In this document: piece after piece, positions 7,854 through 16,924 of the stretch
Position numbering within the stretch: the first letter of the stretch is position 1
How the letters are laid out: every line of letters begins with the position of its first letter
Origin: an uncultured Bacteroidota bacterium
Lineage (GTDB): Bacteria > Bacteroidota > Bacteroidia > Flavobacteriales > Flavobacteriaceae
Length of the DNA stretch: 64,000 nucleotides
NCBI GenBank assembly: GCA_903838055.1
Contig: CAILWV010000065.1
Location: 1 to 64,000, forward strand
Reading direction: 5' to 3'
The notes under the pieces: generated by a model
Told to the model about the DNA's origin: nothing
The model's input: only the letters and a program-made list of their open reading frames with translations
The model's database searches: none
Position numbers and translations under genes: made by a program

Positions 7854-8414
7854 TTAAGTTAGAAGGTTTTCAATTACTTCAATAAAGTATTGATGTTCTA
7901 ATATATGGATTTTTTCAGCTATTTCTTCAGCAGAAGAACAATTTTCAATGTTTACCGATTTTTGAAATAGTATTCCTCCTTCATCATAATGTTCATTAAC
8001 ATAATGAATTGTAATTCCGGTTTCTTTTTCGTTATTAGCAAGAACCGCTTGGTGAACGTTCATTCCATACATGCCTTTTCCTCCATATTTTGGAAGAAGC
8101 GCTGGGTGAATATTAATTGTCTTATTTGGAAAATCTTTAATAATTGATTCGGGAAATTTCCATAAAAAACCGGCAAGAACGATTAAATCAGGTGCGTCTT
8201 GAGAGATTTTTTCAGCAATTTTTCCATCATTTAAATCCTGCCGATTAAATATTTCAACAGGAACATGTAAACTTTCTGCCCGAGCAATAACTTTTGCAGT
8301 AGGATTATTTGTGTAAACTCTAACTACTTCAATAATTTTCCTTTCTTGACAATGTCTAATTATTTTTTCGGCATTTGAACCAGATCCAGAAGCAAACAAT
8401 ATTATTTTTTTCAT
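7854..8414 (-). CDS. purN: Phosphoribosylglycinamide formyltransferase
   Basis: Third step of purine synthesis: formylates GAR using 10-formyl-tetrahydrofolate. I place the start at 8414 (MKKIILFASGSGSNAEK); 22 further in-frame codons upstream are AT-rich and not conserved-looking. The substrate loop GSGSN, the INIHPALLPKYGGKGMYG segment and TIHYVNEHYDEGGIL supply the catalytic Asn-His-Asp set of the family, and 186 residues is the usual length. A TATTTTTG box (8444 to 8437, minus strand) about 23 bp upstream is a candidate -7 element. Confidence 0.92.
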   Translation of the reverse strand: MKKIILFASGSGSNAEKIIRHCQERKIIEVVRVYTNNPTAKVIARAESLHVPVEIFNRQDLNDGKIAEKISQDAPDLIVLAGFLWKFPESIIKDFPNKTINIHPALLPKYGGKGMYGMNVHQAVLANNEKETGITIHYVNEHYDEGGILFQKSVNIENCSSAEEIAEKIHILEHQYFIEVIENLLT

Positions 8415-8629
8415 TTTAGTAATTAATAAGTTTGTGCAAAAATAAGGAAGTTTTAATATAAATAAAGACTTACTAAACAATCTATAAACGCTCTATTTTT
8501 TACCTTGAAATCACTTGAAAAAGTAAAAAAAAGAATAATAAATAACATTAAATAGCTCTTTCTAAAATAATTTTTTTAATTTCGTACTCATATTTATTAA
8601 CTAAAAGGTGGTATTAAGATAAAGTTTTT

Positions 8630-8637
8630 TATTTTTG
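8630..8637 (+). promoter_or_regulatory. -7 box upstream of acpP
   Basis: TATTTTTG matches TAnnTTTG and would give a leader of about 24 nt before acpP. No TTG stands at the expected -33 position. Confidence 0.4.
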
Positions 8638-8667
8638 CCAACAATTTAAATTTTAAAATTAAAGATT

Positions 8668-8904
8668 ATGTCAGACATTGCATCAAGAGTTAAAGCGATT
8701 ATCGTAGACAAATTAGGCGTTGACGAGAATGAAGTTGTAACAGAAGCAAGCTTCACAAACGATTTAGGAGCGGATTCATTAGACACTGTTGAGCTTATTA
8801 TGGAGTTCGAAAAAGAATTTGATATTCAAATTCCAGACGACCAAGCTGAAAATATTGCTACAGTAGGTCAAGCTATTTCTTATATTGAAGAAGCAAAAAA
8901 ATAA
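8668..8904 (+). CDS. acpP: Acyl carrier protein
   Basis: Carries growing fatty acyl chains on a 4'-phosphopantetheine arm. The 78-residue acidic protein has the DSL attachment site ([15 protein letters not shown]), with Ser37 as the modified residue. It is followed by a strong terminator and then by fabF, the usual genetic neighbour; because of the terminator, acpP can be made at higher level than fabF. Confidence 0.97.
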   Translation: MSDIASRVKAIIVDKLGVDENEVVTEASFTNDLGADSLDTVELIMEFEKEFDIQIPDDQAENIATVGQAISYIEEAKK

Positions 8905-8910
8905 TAACAA

Positions 8911-8946
8911 AAAAACCCGTATACATTAATTGTATGCGGGTTTTTA
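8911..8946 (+). terminator. Intrinsic terminator after acpP
   Basis: AAAAACCCGTATACA / TTAAT / TGTATGCGGGTTTTT forms a 15-bp stem with one G-T pair and a T run. Confidence 0.85.
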
Positions 8947-9078
8947 TTATTATTCAAAAAATTAAACTATTTTTGATTGAATTCAATCATCAGATATTAA
9001 AATACCCTTGTCTCTTTAATCAATTATAATAAAGAAAACAGGGTATTATTTATTTAAATACTATTTAAAAAAAAATAT

Positions 9079-10332
9079 ATGCAATTAAAGCGTGTTGTTG
9101 TAACTGGTCTTGGAGCATTAACTCCTATTGGTAATTCCATTCAAGAATATTGGGATGGATTGATTAATGGAAAAAGTGGTGCTGCCCCGATTACCTATTA
9201 TGATACAGAAAAGCATAAAACAAAATTTGCTTGTGAAGTAAAAAACTTCAACATTGAAGATTATATGGATCGCAAGGAATCTCGTCGCTTGGATAAATTC
9301 TCGCATTATGCCATTGCTTCAAGTGATGAGGCAATAAAAGATGCAGGAATTACTCATGACAATGTTAACAAACATCGTGTTGGAGTGATTTGGGGAGCAG
9401 GAATTGGAGGTCTAGAAACATTTCAAGAAGAAGTATTGTATTATGCTAAAGGAGATGGAACACCAAAATTCAATCCATTCTTTATTCCAAAAATGATTGC
9501 TGATATTGCACCAGCTCACATTTCTATGCGAAATGGATATATGGGACCTAATTACACTACTGTTTCTGCTTGTGCATCGTCAGCTAATGCAATGATTGAT
9601 GCCTTCAATTATATAAGATTAGGAATGTGTGACGTTATTATTACTGGTGGTTCAGAAGCAGCAGTAACTATAGCAGGTATGGGCGGATTTAATTCAATGC
9701 ATGCCTTATCAACAAGAAATGATAGTCCAGAAACTGCTTCTAGACCATTTGATGCTACAAGAGATGGTTTTGTTCTAGGAGAAGGATCAGGAGCTATTGT
9801 TTTAGAAGAGTATGAACATGCGAAAGCACGTGGTGCTAAAATTTATTGCGAAATTGGTGGTGGCGGAATGTCTTCTGATGCATACCATTTAACTGCTCCA
9901 CATCCGGAAGGAATCGGTGTAATAGCAGTAATGGAAAACACGTTACGTGATGCTGGAATGACACCAGAAATGGTAGACCACATTAATACCCACGGAACTT
10001 CAACTCCTCTAGGAGATGTAGCTGAATTAAAAGCAATTAGCCATGTATTTGGTGATCACGCAAAAAATATAAATATCAATTCTACTAAATCCATGACCGG
10101 ACACCTATTAGGTGCAGCTGGAGCAATAGAATCAATAGCTGTAATTTTGGCTATGCAACACGGTATTGTGCCTCCAACTATTAACCATAATGTAATAGAT
10201 GAGAACATAGATCCATCTTTGAATTTAACTCTAAATTTTCCTCAAAAAAGAGAGATAAAAGTTGCAATGAGTAACACATTTGGATTTGGCGGTCATAATG
10301 CTTGTGTTTTATTTAAAAAATTAGAGAACTAA
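9079..10332 (+). CDS. fabF: 3-oxoacyl-ACP synthase II
   Basis: Condenses malonyl-ACP with acyl-ACP during chain elongation. The 417 residues carry the Cys-His-His triad of KAS I/II enzymes: Cys in TVSACASSANAM, His in NTHGTSTPLGD and His in STKSMTGHLLGAAG, plus the C-terminal FGFGGHNA loop. Starts at the ATG before QLKRVVVTGLG. Only six bases separate it from rnc, so the two are probably co-transcribed. Confidence 0.96.
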   Translation: MQLKRVVVTGLGALTPIGNSIQEYWDGLINGKSGAAPITYYDTEKHKTKFACEVKNFNIEDYMDRKESRRLDKFSHYAIASSDEAIKDAGITHDNVNKHRVGVIWGAGIGGLETFQEEVLYYAKGDGTPKFNPFFIPKMIADIAPAHISMRNGYMGPNYTTVSACASSANAMIDAFNYIRLGMCDVIITGGSEAAVTIAGMGGFNSMHALSTRNDSPETASRPFDATRDGFVLGEGSGAIVLEEYEHAKARGAKIYCEIGGGGMSSDAYHLTAPHPEGIGVIAVMENTLRDAGMTPEMVDHINTHGTSTPLGDVAELKAISHVFGDHAKNININSTKSMTGHLLGAAGAIESIAVILAMQHGIVPPTINHNVIDENIDPSLNLTLNFPQKREIKVAMSNTFGFGGHNACVLFKKLEN

Positions 10333-10338
10333 GCTTTA

Positions 10339-11082
10339 ATGCGAATTTTCAATAAAATATTTTATAAGAATTCCCGTCCTAAAGAAGGCGGGAATTTTTT
10401 TGATACTATCCAAAATATTGTTGGCTTTAAGCCAATAAACCTAAAATATTACAAAAAAGCATTCACTCATAGATCTTCTAATATACTAGATGAAGATGGA
10501 CTTCCATTAAATTATGAGCGATTAGAATTTCTTGGGGATGCTATGTTAAGCTCCGTAATTGCGGCACATTTATATAAAGTTGTTCCAACAGGTGATGAAG
10601 GTTACTTAACCAAAATGCGTTCTAAAATCGTGAGTCGAGAGCATTTGAATGAACTAGGTAGAGATTTAAATCTTATTGAATTTGTTGAAAGTAAGGTTCC
10701 TCCTCAACATTTTGGAGAAAATATTCACGGTAATCTTTTTGAAGCACTTGTTGGAGCTATTTTTCTTGATAAAGGATATGAAGGTTGTGAAAAATTTATC
10801 CAAAAAAGAGTTATAATTCCATACGTTGATATTGCACGTTTAGAAGGTAAAGTAATAAGCTATAAAAGTTTGGTTATTGAATGGTGCCAAAAAGAGAAAA
10901 AACAATTTTTTTATGATGTTTTTGATGATAATGGCATAGATGGGCAACGTTTTTTTGGAGTAAAATTAAGTATTGACGAAAAAGTAATTGCCAAATCTAG
11001 AGCTACTTCCAAAAAGAAGGCAGAAGAAATTGCGTCTAAAAGAGCCTATTTTGCATTTCAAGAAAAAATTAACACTATTTAA
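10339..11082 (+). CDS. rnc: Ribonuclease III
   Basis: Cuts double-stranded RNA, including rRNA precursors. The 247-residue protein has the RNase III signature NYERLEFLGDAML (58-70), the second acidic site in HGNLFEALVGAIFLDKGYEG, and a C-terminal dsRNA-binding domain (about 173-243). The N-terminal 18 residues are a basic extension before the catalytic domain. Codons 11-21 of the gene overlap a terminator-like hairpin, which is unusual for coding sequence and could affect its expression. Starts 6 bp after fabF. Confidence 0.95.
   Translation: MRIFNKIFYKNSRPKEGGNFFDTIQNIVGFKPINLKYYKKAFTHRSSNILDEDGLPLNYERLEFLGDAMLSSVIAAHLYKVVPTGDEGYLTKMRSKIVSREHLNELGRDLNLIEFVESKVPPQHFGENIHGNLFEALVGAIFLDKGYEGCEKFIQKRVIIPYVDIARLEGKVISYKSLVIEWCQKEKKQFFYDVFDDNGIDGQRFFGVKLSIDEKVIAKSRATSKKKAEEIASKRAYFAFQEKINTI
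10369..10401 (+). terminator. Terminator-like hairpin inside the start of rnc
   Basis: AATTCCCGTC (10369-10378) pairs with GGCGGGAATT (10387-10396) across an 8-base loop, 10 bp with one G-T pair, and is followed by a run of seven T ending at 10401. All of it lies within rnc codons 11-21. It has every hallmark of an intrinsic terminator; whether it works while the message is being translated is unknown. Confidence 0.5.
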
Positions 11083-11196
11083 TTTAAATTCATAAAAACC
11101 TATAACGTTTTCGTTGATAAAATAACGTTAATGTAATGCAACATAGGTATATTGAGCTTTTAATAACACTATATTTACAACTTATTTTGGCAATAA

Positions 11197-11685
11197 ATGG
11201 CTATCCATAAAGTTTATATTGAAGATTTTGAGGAGGAAGATTATCACTTAATTGCACTTCATACTCCATTAGAAGATTATAGATTAGCATATTTTTTAAA
11301 TAAAGAACTTGGAATTGGATTATATAAAAGCAAATTTGATATTCCATTGCAGATTAAAAAAGTGAAAACTTCCTTTGTTAGGTTCACTTTTGAAGATGAA
11401 AAAAAAGTAATAATATGGGATTTGGTTCAAAATAAAAATCAAGTAGAGAATATAGAAAACATAAACACTACCGATTTATTTTCGAATTCAAAAAATTCAT
11501 TTTCCTCATCAGCATATCTTTTGCCTGAATATAAAAAAGTAGATTTCTTTGTAAAAATTGAAAATACAGCAAATGAAATTGATCTTGATAATGTAATTTC
11601 AAAAATTAGCAAAATAGAAGCTATTAAACTAGCATATAGTATAGCTAAAGATAAAATAAAATCGAAAAATAATTTAATTTTTTAA
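11197..11685 (+). CDS. IPExxxVDY family protein
   Basis: A 162-residue cytoplasmic protein of a Bacteroidetes-specific family named after a motif seen here as LPEYKKVDF (about 109-117). No enzyme motif is visible and the function of the family is unknown to me. It is placed 4 bp before pyk, the arrangement usual for this family, so it is probably co-transcribed with pyruvate kinase. Starts at the ATG before AIHKVYIED. Confidence 0.8.
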   Translation: MAIHKVYIEDFEEEDYHLIALHTPLEDYRLAYFLNKELGIGLYKSKFDIPLQIKKVKTSFVRFTFEDEKKVIIWDLVQNKNQVENIENINTTDLFSNSKNSFSSSAYLLPEYKKVDFFVKIENTANEIDLDNVISKISKIEAIKLAYSIAKDKIKSKNNLIF

Positions 11686-11689
11686 TAAA

Positions 11690-13120
11690 ATGTCAACAAG
11701 AAAAAAGACTAAAATTGTAGCAACGCTAGGTCCTGCTTGTAGTTCAAAAGAAGTAATTAAAGACATGATTGATGCTGGAGTAAATGTATTCCGTATCAAT
11801 TTCTCGCATGCAGATTATGCCGATGTAAAAGAAAGAATAGATATCATTAGAGAATTGAACCAAGAATATGGTTATACTACCGCTATTTTAGGAGATTTAC
11901 AAGGCCCAAAACTTCGTGTAGGAGTAATGAAAGAAGATGTTGTGGTAAATCCTGGTGATATTATTACTTTTCAAACTGCAGAGGATGTTCCTGGAACCAA
12001 AGATAGAGTTTACATGAACTATTTAGAATTTCCTAGAGATGTAAAACCGGGAGAGAAAATTCTATTGGACGATGGAAAATTAATGTTTGAAGCATTAGAA
12101 ACTAATGGAACCACTGAAGTTGTTTGTAAAGTAATTCAAGGAGGTCCTTTGAAATCTAAAAAAGGAGTTAACTTACCTAATACTAAAGTTTCTCTTCCTG
12201 CATTAACAAAAAAAGATATTAAAGACGCCATTTTTGCAATTGAACAACAAGTAGATTGGATTGCTCTATCTTTCGTAAGAACTCCTGCGGACTTAGAAGA
12301 ATTACAAGATTTAATTGCAAAACATTCAGATCATAAAATTCCGATTATTGCAAAAATCGAAAAACCAGAAGCTGTAGAAAACATTGATAAAATTGTTGCT
12401 TTTTGCGATGGTTTAATGGTTGCTCGTGGAGATCTTGGAGTTGAAATTCCAGCACATGAAGTGCCTTTAATTCAAAAGAAATTAATTCACAGAGCTAAAA
12501 CTGCTCGTATTCCTGTAATTGTGGCAACACAAATGATGGAAACTATGATAACTAGTTTAACGCCAACACGTGCTGAGGTTAACGACGTTGCTAACTCGGT
12601 AATGGATGGTGCAGACGCTGTGATGCTTTCAGGAGAAACATCCGTTGGTAATTATCCTGTTCAAGTTATTGAAAAAATGACTCAAATTATTGAAGCTGTT
12701 GAAGACTCTCCATTAATTACGGTACCTCAAAACCCACCTCACGTGAGAACTAAACGATTTATTACAAAATCAATTTGTTACCACGCCGCAATAATGGCAA
12801 ACGATATTAAAGCAAAAGCAATATGTACTTTAACTAATAGTGGATATACTGCTTTCCAAATTTCTGCTTGGAGACCATCTGCACATATTTTAGTCTATAC
12901 TTCTAATAAAAGAATCTTAACTCAGCTAAATTTACTTTGGGGAGTAAATGCATTTTTTTATGATAAATTTGTAAGCACAGATGATACAGTTGATGACATT
13001 AACCAAACTGCCAAAGAAAATGGTTATGTAAAAAAAGGAGATATCCTTATTAACTTAGCAGCAATGCCTGTTGTAGATAAAGGAATGGTAAATACATTGA
13101 GAATTTCAGAAATAGAATAG
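11690..13120 (+). CDS. pyk: Pyruvate kinase
   Basis: Last step of glycolysis: phosphoenolpyruvate plus ADP to pyruvate plus ATP. The 476-residue protein has the N-terminal TKIVATLGPAC motif, the active-site segment IIAKIEKPEAVENID with catalytic Lys, the metal-binding GLMVARGDLGVEIP, and the C-terminal alpha/beta domain. Follows the IPExxxVDY gene by 4 bp and ends in a clear terminator. Confidence 0.97.
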   Translation: MSTRKKTKIVATLGPACSSKEVIKDMIDAGVNVFRINFSHADYADVKERIDIIRELNQEYGYTTAILGDLQGPKLRVGVMKEDVVVNPGDIITFQTAEDVPGTKDRVYMNYLEFPRDVKPGEKILLDDGKLMFEALETNGTTEVVCKVIQGGPLKSKKGVNLPNTKVSLPALTKKDIKDAIFAIEQQVDWIALSFVRTPADLEELQDLIAKHSDHKIPIIAKIEKPEAVENIDKIVAFCDGLMVARGDLGVEIPAHEVPLIQKKLIHRAKTARIPVIVATQMMETMITSLTPTRAEVNDVANSVMDGADAVMLSGETSVGNYPVQVIEKMTQIIEAVEDSPLITVPQNPPHVRTKRFITKSICYHAAIMANDIKAKAICTLTNSGYTAFQISAWRPSAHILVYTSNKRILTQLNLLWGVNAFFYDKFVSTDDTVDDINQTAKENGYVKKGDILINLAAMPVVDKGMVNTLRISEIE

Positions 13121-13142
13121 TTCTCTATTTCATTTTTTATAC

Positions 13143-13176
13143 AAAACCTCGTTTCTAAATGGAACGAGGTTTTTTG
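13143..13176 (+). terminator. Intrinsic terminator after pyk
   Basis: AAAACCTCGTT / tctaaatgg / AACGAGGTTTTTT: an 11-bp perfect stem followed by T run, 22 bp after the pyk stop. Confidence 0.85.
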
Positions 13177-13307
13177 TGTTATGGAGTGCCGATAGTGCAA
13201 ATTCACTCAGGAAAAACCTTGTATTTCATATCTGAGTTCAGCTCACAATGAAATCATAAATTAGGTTAAAATTTTTCTTAAATATTTTTTCATTTAAAAA
13301 GAAGAAG

Positions 13308-13315
13308 TATATTTG
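13308..13315 (+). promoter_or_regulatory. -7 box upstream of the BI-1 gene
   Basis: TATATTTG is a perfect TAnnTTTG match and predicts a leader of about 17 nt before the start at 13339. The -33 region is T-rich without a clear TTG. Confidence 0.45.
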
Positions 13316-13338
13316 ATGAACTAAAAATTAATTTTATT

Positions 13339-14085
13339 ATGTCTAAAAATCCGTTTTTTAAAACCGACACTTTTAATAATACTTCAATTACCCATGATGC
13401 GGTAGTGATGGATTATAATCAAACGATGACTGTTGCGGGTACAATTAACAAAAGTTTTATACTTTTATTGTTACTTGTAGCCGGTGCTTTTGGAACTTGG
13501 AATATGGTTTCTAATGAAGAAAACCCTATAGTTTTTATTATTGGAGGAGCAATTGTTGGATTGATATTAGTATTGATTACTACTTTTAAACCACATCTCT
13601 CTACTTATTTATCTCCTGCTTATGCAGTTGCTGAAGGTTTGTTTATTGGTGGTGTTTCTGCAATTTTTGACAGAATGTATCCTGGAATTGTAATTCAAGC
13701 AGTGAGTTGTACTTTTGTAACATTCTTTGTTTGCCTAGGATTGTATAAATATAAAATTGTACAAGTAACCGAAAAATTTAGATCTGTAGTTATTGCTGCT
13801 ACCGCTGCTATTGCTATTTATTATTTGCTTTCTTGGGTTACGACTTTCTTTATCAGTTACCAACCAGTACATTATGGCAATTCTTGGATGAGTATTGGTA
13901 TTAGCCTTTTTGTAATTGTTATCGCAGCCTTAAATTTATTTTTAGATTTTGATCAGATTGAAAGAGGAGCTGCTCAAAAAGCGCCAAAATATATGGAATG
14001 GTATGGCGCAATGGGATTAATCATTACTTTAGTATGGCTTTACATTGAATTTTTACGATTACTATCAAAATTAAATAGAAGGTAA
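13339..14085 (+). CDS. Bax inhibitor-1/YccA family membrane protein
   Basis: A 248-residue integral membrane protein with seven likely transmembrane segments between residues 38 and 240. The C-terminal part contains the family-typical LFLDFDQIERGAAQKAPKYMEWYGAMG stretch (read in pieces: DFDQIERG, then MEWYGAMGL), with acidic residues that in homologues form a proton/calcium pathway. This fits the YccA-type subgroup with an N-terminal cytoplasmic segment. Physiological role in Bacteroidetes is not known. It stands alone between two terminators. Confidence 0.88.
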   Translation: MSKNPFFKTDTFNNTSITHDAVVMDYNQTMTVAGTINKSFILLLLLVAGAFGTWNMVSNEENPIVFIIGGAIVGLILVLITTFKPHLSTYLSPAYAVAEGLFIGGVSAIFDRMYPGIVIQAVSCTFVTFFVCLGLYKYKIVQVTEKFRSVVIAATAAIAIYYLLSWVTTFFISYQPVHYGNSWMSIGISLFVIVIAALNLFLDFDQIERGAAQKAPKYMEWYGAMGLIITLVWLYIEFLRLLSKLNRR

Positions 14086-14105
14086 TTTTATACTATTTTA
14101 TTCTC

Positions 14106-14134
14106 AAAGCCGTTCTGCAGAGAATGGCTTTTTG
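14106..14134 (+). terminator. Intrinsic terminator after the BI-1 gene
   Basis: AAAGCCGTTC / tgcaga / GAATGGCTTTTT: a 10-bp stem with one G-T pair and a T run. Confidence 0.75.
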
Positions 14135-14203
14135 TTTTTAAAAAATTAATCAAAACCTCTTTGGCAATAGCTTTTAATATTCTAAAGCCCAAAACTTAAA
14201 TCT

Positions 14204-15436
14204 ATGTCCTCAATTAAATTTTTTACTGCAATTGTAATGGTATCGCTATTAGCGACTCCTATTCAAGCACAAAAAATTGACGATTGGATGCTTAAAAAAA
14301 TAGATTCGTCTGCTTTAAATAGTATTGATTATTCTAAGAACATTTTTGAAAACACTAATTCAATTTTTCCGTTGTTGGCTAAATTGTATAAGATTAAACA
14401 TTTTAGTAAAGAGAATGCTGTCTTTGTACATATAGGAGATTCACATATTCAAGCAGATGTGGCTACTTCGGTAATCCGAAATGAATTTCAAAGTTATTTT
14501 GGCAATGCTGGCCGCGGTTTAGTTTTTCCGTACCAAGTTGGAAAATCAAATGCCCCTTATGATATTATTTCGAGTTCAAAAAGCAGTTGGAAAAGCAACA
14601 GATTAGCGAGAATAGATACTTTAATTACTTGCGGTATTTCTGGATTTGGGATGCTGTCTCAAAGTATAAATCCTGAATTTAACTTGGAACTTCAATCAAT
14701 AAATGGTATTCGAGATAGTTTTGATAAAGTACATTTATTTATGGGGGGACCAGTTTCAGAATTGTATCTAGAGTACAATGATTCGCAAGCTGAAAATAGC
14801 TGTTTTTCTTTGTCTCCCGATTATTCTGTTTTTCATTTAAAATCACCAACTTCTGCTTTCCATTTGACTTTTCCAACAAATGATTCTATTCGTTTTTATG
14901 GTGCATCACTTGAAAAAAATGCCTCTTGCGGAATAATTTACCACAGTATTGGGGCTAATGGAGCTAAATATTCGGATTATAATAAAACCAAACAATTTTG
15001 GAAACAATTAAATAAGTTGCGTGCTGATTGCTACATAGTTTCCCTTGGGACTAACGAAGCACAAGATCCAAATTTAACTGCCGAAGATTTTATTAAGGAA
15101 GTAAAAATTATGGTCGCTAAATTGCGATTGTCTTCTCCTGATGCTTGTATTATTCTTACAACTCCCCCAGTATCTTATTATAAAAAAAAGAATCCTAATT
15201 TTTCATTAGAAGTTATTACTTGCGCTTTAATAGAGTATTGTAATTCCAATAACTTGATTTGTTGGGATCTGTTTAATGTCTCCAAAGGATTGGAAGGCGC
15301 CAAAATATGGAAGAAAAAACAACTACTACGTCAAGATTTAGTGCATTTCTCTAGAGAAGGTTATGTATTGCAAGGAAATTTATTTGTAGATGCTTTCACT
15401 AAAGTTTGGAACGAATTTTTGTGTAAGAATTACTAA
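14204..15436 (+). CDS. Secreted SGNH/GDSL-type hydrolase
   Basis: A 410-residue exported protein with a signal peptide (cleavage near IQA at 20-22). The SGNH blocks are FVHIGDSHIQAD (catalytic Ser80), ISLGTNEAQD (oxyanion Asn block) and RQDLVHFSREG (Asp378, His381). Members act as esterases or acyltransferases. It converges on an MBOAT gene and a second SGNH gene, so it may remove or pass on O-acetyl groups on a surface polymer. The substrate is unknown. There are only 9 bp between its stop and the MBOAT stop. Confidence 0.78.
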   Translation: MSSIKFFTAIVMVSLLATPIQAQKIDDWMLKKIDSSALNSIDYSKNIFENTNSIFPLLAKLYKIKHFSKENAVFVHIGDSHIQADVATSVIRNEFQSYFGNAGRGLVFPYQVGKSNAPYDIISSSKSSWKSNRLARIDTLITCGISGFGMLSQSINPEFNLELQSINGIRDSFDKVHLFMGGPVSELYLEYNDSQAENSCFSLSPDYSVFHLKSPTSAFHLTFPTNDSIRFYGASLEKNASCGIIYHSIGANGAKYSDYNKTKQFWKQLNKLRADCYIVSLGTNEAQDPNLTAEDFIKEVKIMVAKLRLSSPDACIILTTPPVSYYKKKNPNFSLEVITCALIEYCNSNNLICWDLFNVSKGLEGAKIWKKKQLLRQDLVHFSREGYVLQGNLFVDAFTKVWNEFLCKNY

Positions 15437-15445
15437 ACTATGTTA

Positions 15446-16924
15446 TTAAAACTGTAAATATATTGGCATTACAGGTTGCGCACTTTTAAAGAAAGAATAT
15501 AAAGTAATAAATAAAAACATTCCGACAACATAGTATATCATAGGAAAACGTTTTTGTCGTTCTATAATCTTTTCTGGAAAACTATCTGGAATAAGGTGAA
15601 TTAAATATCCAATTACAATTAGAATAATAACGTATTTATAATTTTCAACATATTCATAAGCACCGTCAAAAGTGAATTGGTATACTATCTGATGGATAAA
15701 TTGCAATGCAGTATCTAAATTACTTGCTTTAAAGAATATCCAACAGAAACATACAAAGTGAAAGGTAATAATAGCAAAGAAAAAATTGCTAACTGCGGAT
15801 GGGAAAATTTTAATTTTGCCGAAAATAAATGTCCATAGTTTATTAATCATCAAACCCATTCCGTGCATTGCTCCCCATATAATAAAGTTCCAACTAGCAC
15901 CATGCCAAAAACCGCCAATTAACATCGTTAAGAATAAATTCAAATTGGTTCTGAATTTTCCTTTTCGGTTTCCACCCATAGAAATATATAAATAATCGCG
16001 CAACCAACTTGACAATGAAATATGCCATCTCCGCCAGAATTCACTTACCGATTTACTTTGATAAGGCGATAAAAAGTTAGTTGGAATAGTAATTCCCATC
16101 CATTTAGAAATACCAATTGCAACATCACTATAACCGCTAAAATCGCAGTAAATTACTATGGCATAACCGTATAATGCAACTAAACATTCTAAACCATTAT
16201 GTAAATGAGGTCCATCAAAAACATAGTTTACTAAGTTTACTGAAATATAATCTGAGATAATTAATTTCTTAATTAATCCTGTAATTATGAGGTAAAATCC
16301 TTTGGAAAAATCGGTGTCACTTACAAAATAATCTTTCTTTAATTGTGGAATAAAATCTTTAGCACGAACTATTGGTCCCATTACCAATTTTGGAAAGAAG
16401 GACAGAAACAACATATAATTTACTACGCCTTTTTCAGGTTCAATTTCTCCACGGTAAACATCAATCGTATAACTTAGATTTTCGAAAGTGAAAAAGGAAA
16501 TTCCAATAGGTAATAAAATATGTAAAGCATCAAATTTTAAAGTAGTAAAATCATTCAATACCTCAAGAAAGAAATTGGTGTATTTGAAGTAAAATAATAA
16601 TCCAAGATTGAAAAGCACACTTAAAAAAAGCAAAAATTGTTTACCACCCTTCCTCTTAACTTTGAAAATCCAATTGGAAATTCCGTAGTTAAAAAAAGCA
16701 GATAGAATTACGGTTAACACAAATCCACCACTCGCTTTATAGAAAAAATACAACGAAAATAAGGTAAGAACCATCGCTCTGTGCTTGTAGTTTTTTCTGA
16801 AAATATAATAGAACACGATAAACGCCGATAAAAAATACACGAAAAATCCATTGTTAAACAACAACGGACTATGAGCATCATACAACAACTGCTCTTTTAC
16901 GCTATTCCAATCTATTTGTATCAT
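15446..16924 (-). CDS. MBOAT family O-acyltransferase (AlgI/DltB-like)
   Basis: A 492-residue polytopic membrane protein predicted to move acyl groups, probably acetyl, across the membrane for attachment to a surface polymer. The MBOAT core is visible: SYTIDVYRGE, then SVSEFWRRWHISLSSW, and the catalytic-His region GGFWHGASWNF with a second conserved His in WGAMHG. It overlaps the upstream SGNH gene by 4 bp (its ATG lies in the end of that gene), so they are translationally coupled. This pairing resembles AlgI with AlgJ/AlgX or PatA with PatB; which polymer is modified cannot be told. Confidence 0.9.
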   Translation of the reverse strand: MIQIDWNSVKEQLLYDAHSPLLFNNGFFVYFLSAFIVFYYIFRKNYKHRAMVLTLFSLYFFYKASGGFVLTVILSAFFNYGISNWIFKVKRKGGKQFLLFLSVLFNLGLLFYFKYTNFFLEVLNDFTTLKFDALHILLPIGISFFTFENLSYTIDVYRGEIEPEKGVVNYMLFLSFFPKLVMGPIVRAKDFIPQLKKDYFVSDTDFSKGFYLIITGLIKKLIISDYISVNLVNYVFDGPHLHNGLECLVALYGYAIVIYCDFSGYSDVAIGISKWMGITIPTNFLSPYQSKSVSEFWRRWHISLSSWLRDYLYISMGGNRKGKFRTNLNLFLTMLIGGFWHGASWNFIIWGAMHGMGLMINKLWTFIFGKIKIFPSAVSNFFFAIITFHFVCFCWIFFKASNLDTALQFIHQIVYQFTFDGAYEYVENYKYVIILIVIGYLIHLIPDSFPEKIIERQKRFPMIYYVVGMFLFITLYSFFKSAQPVMPIYLQF

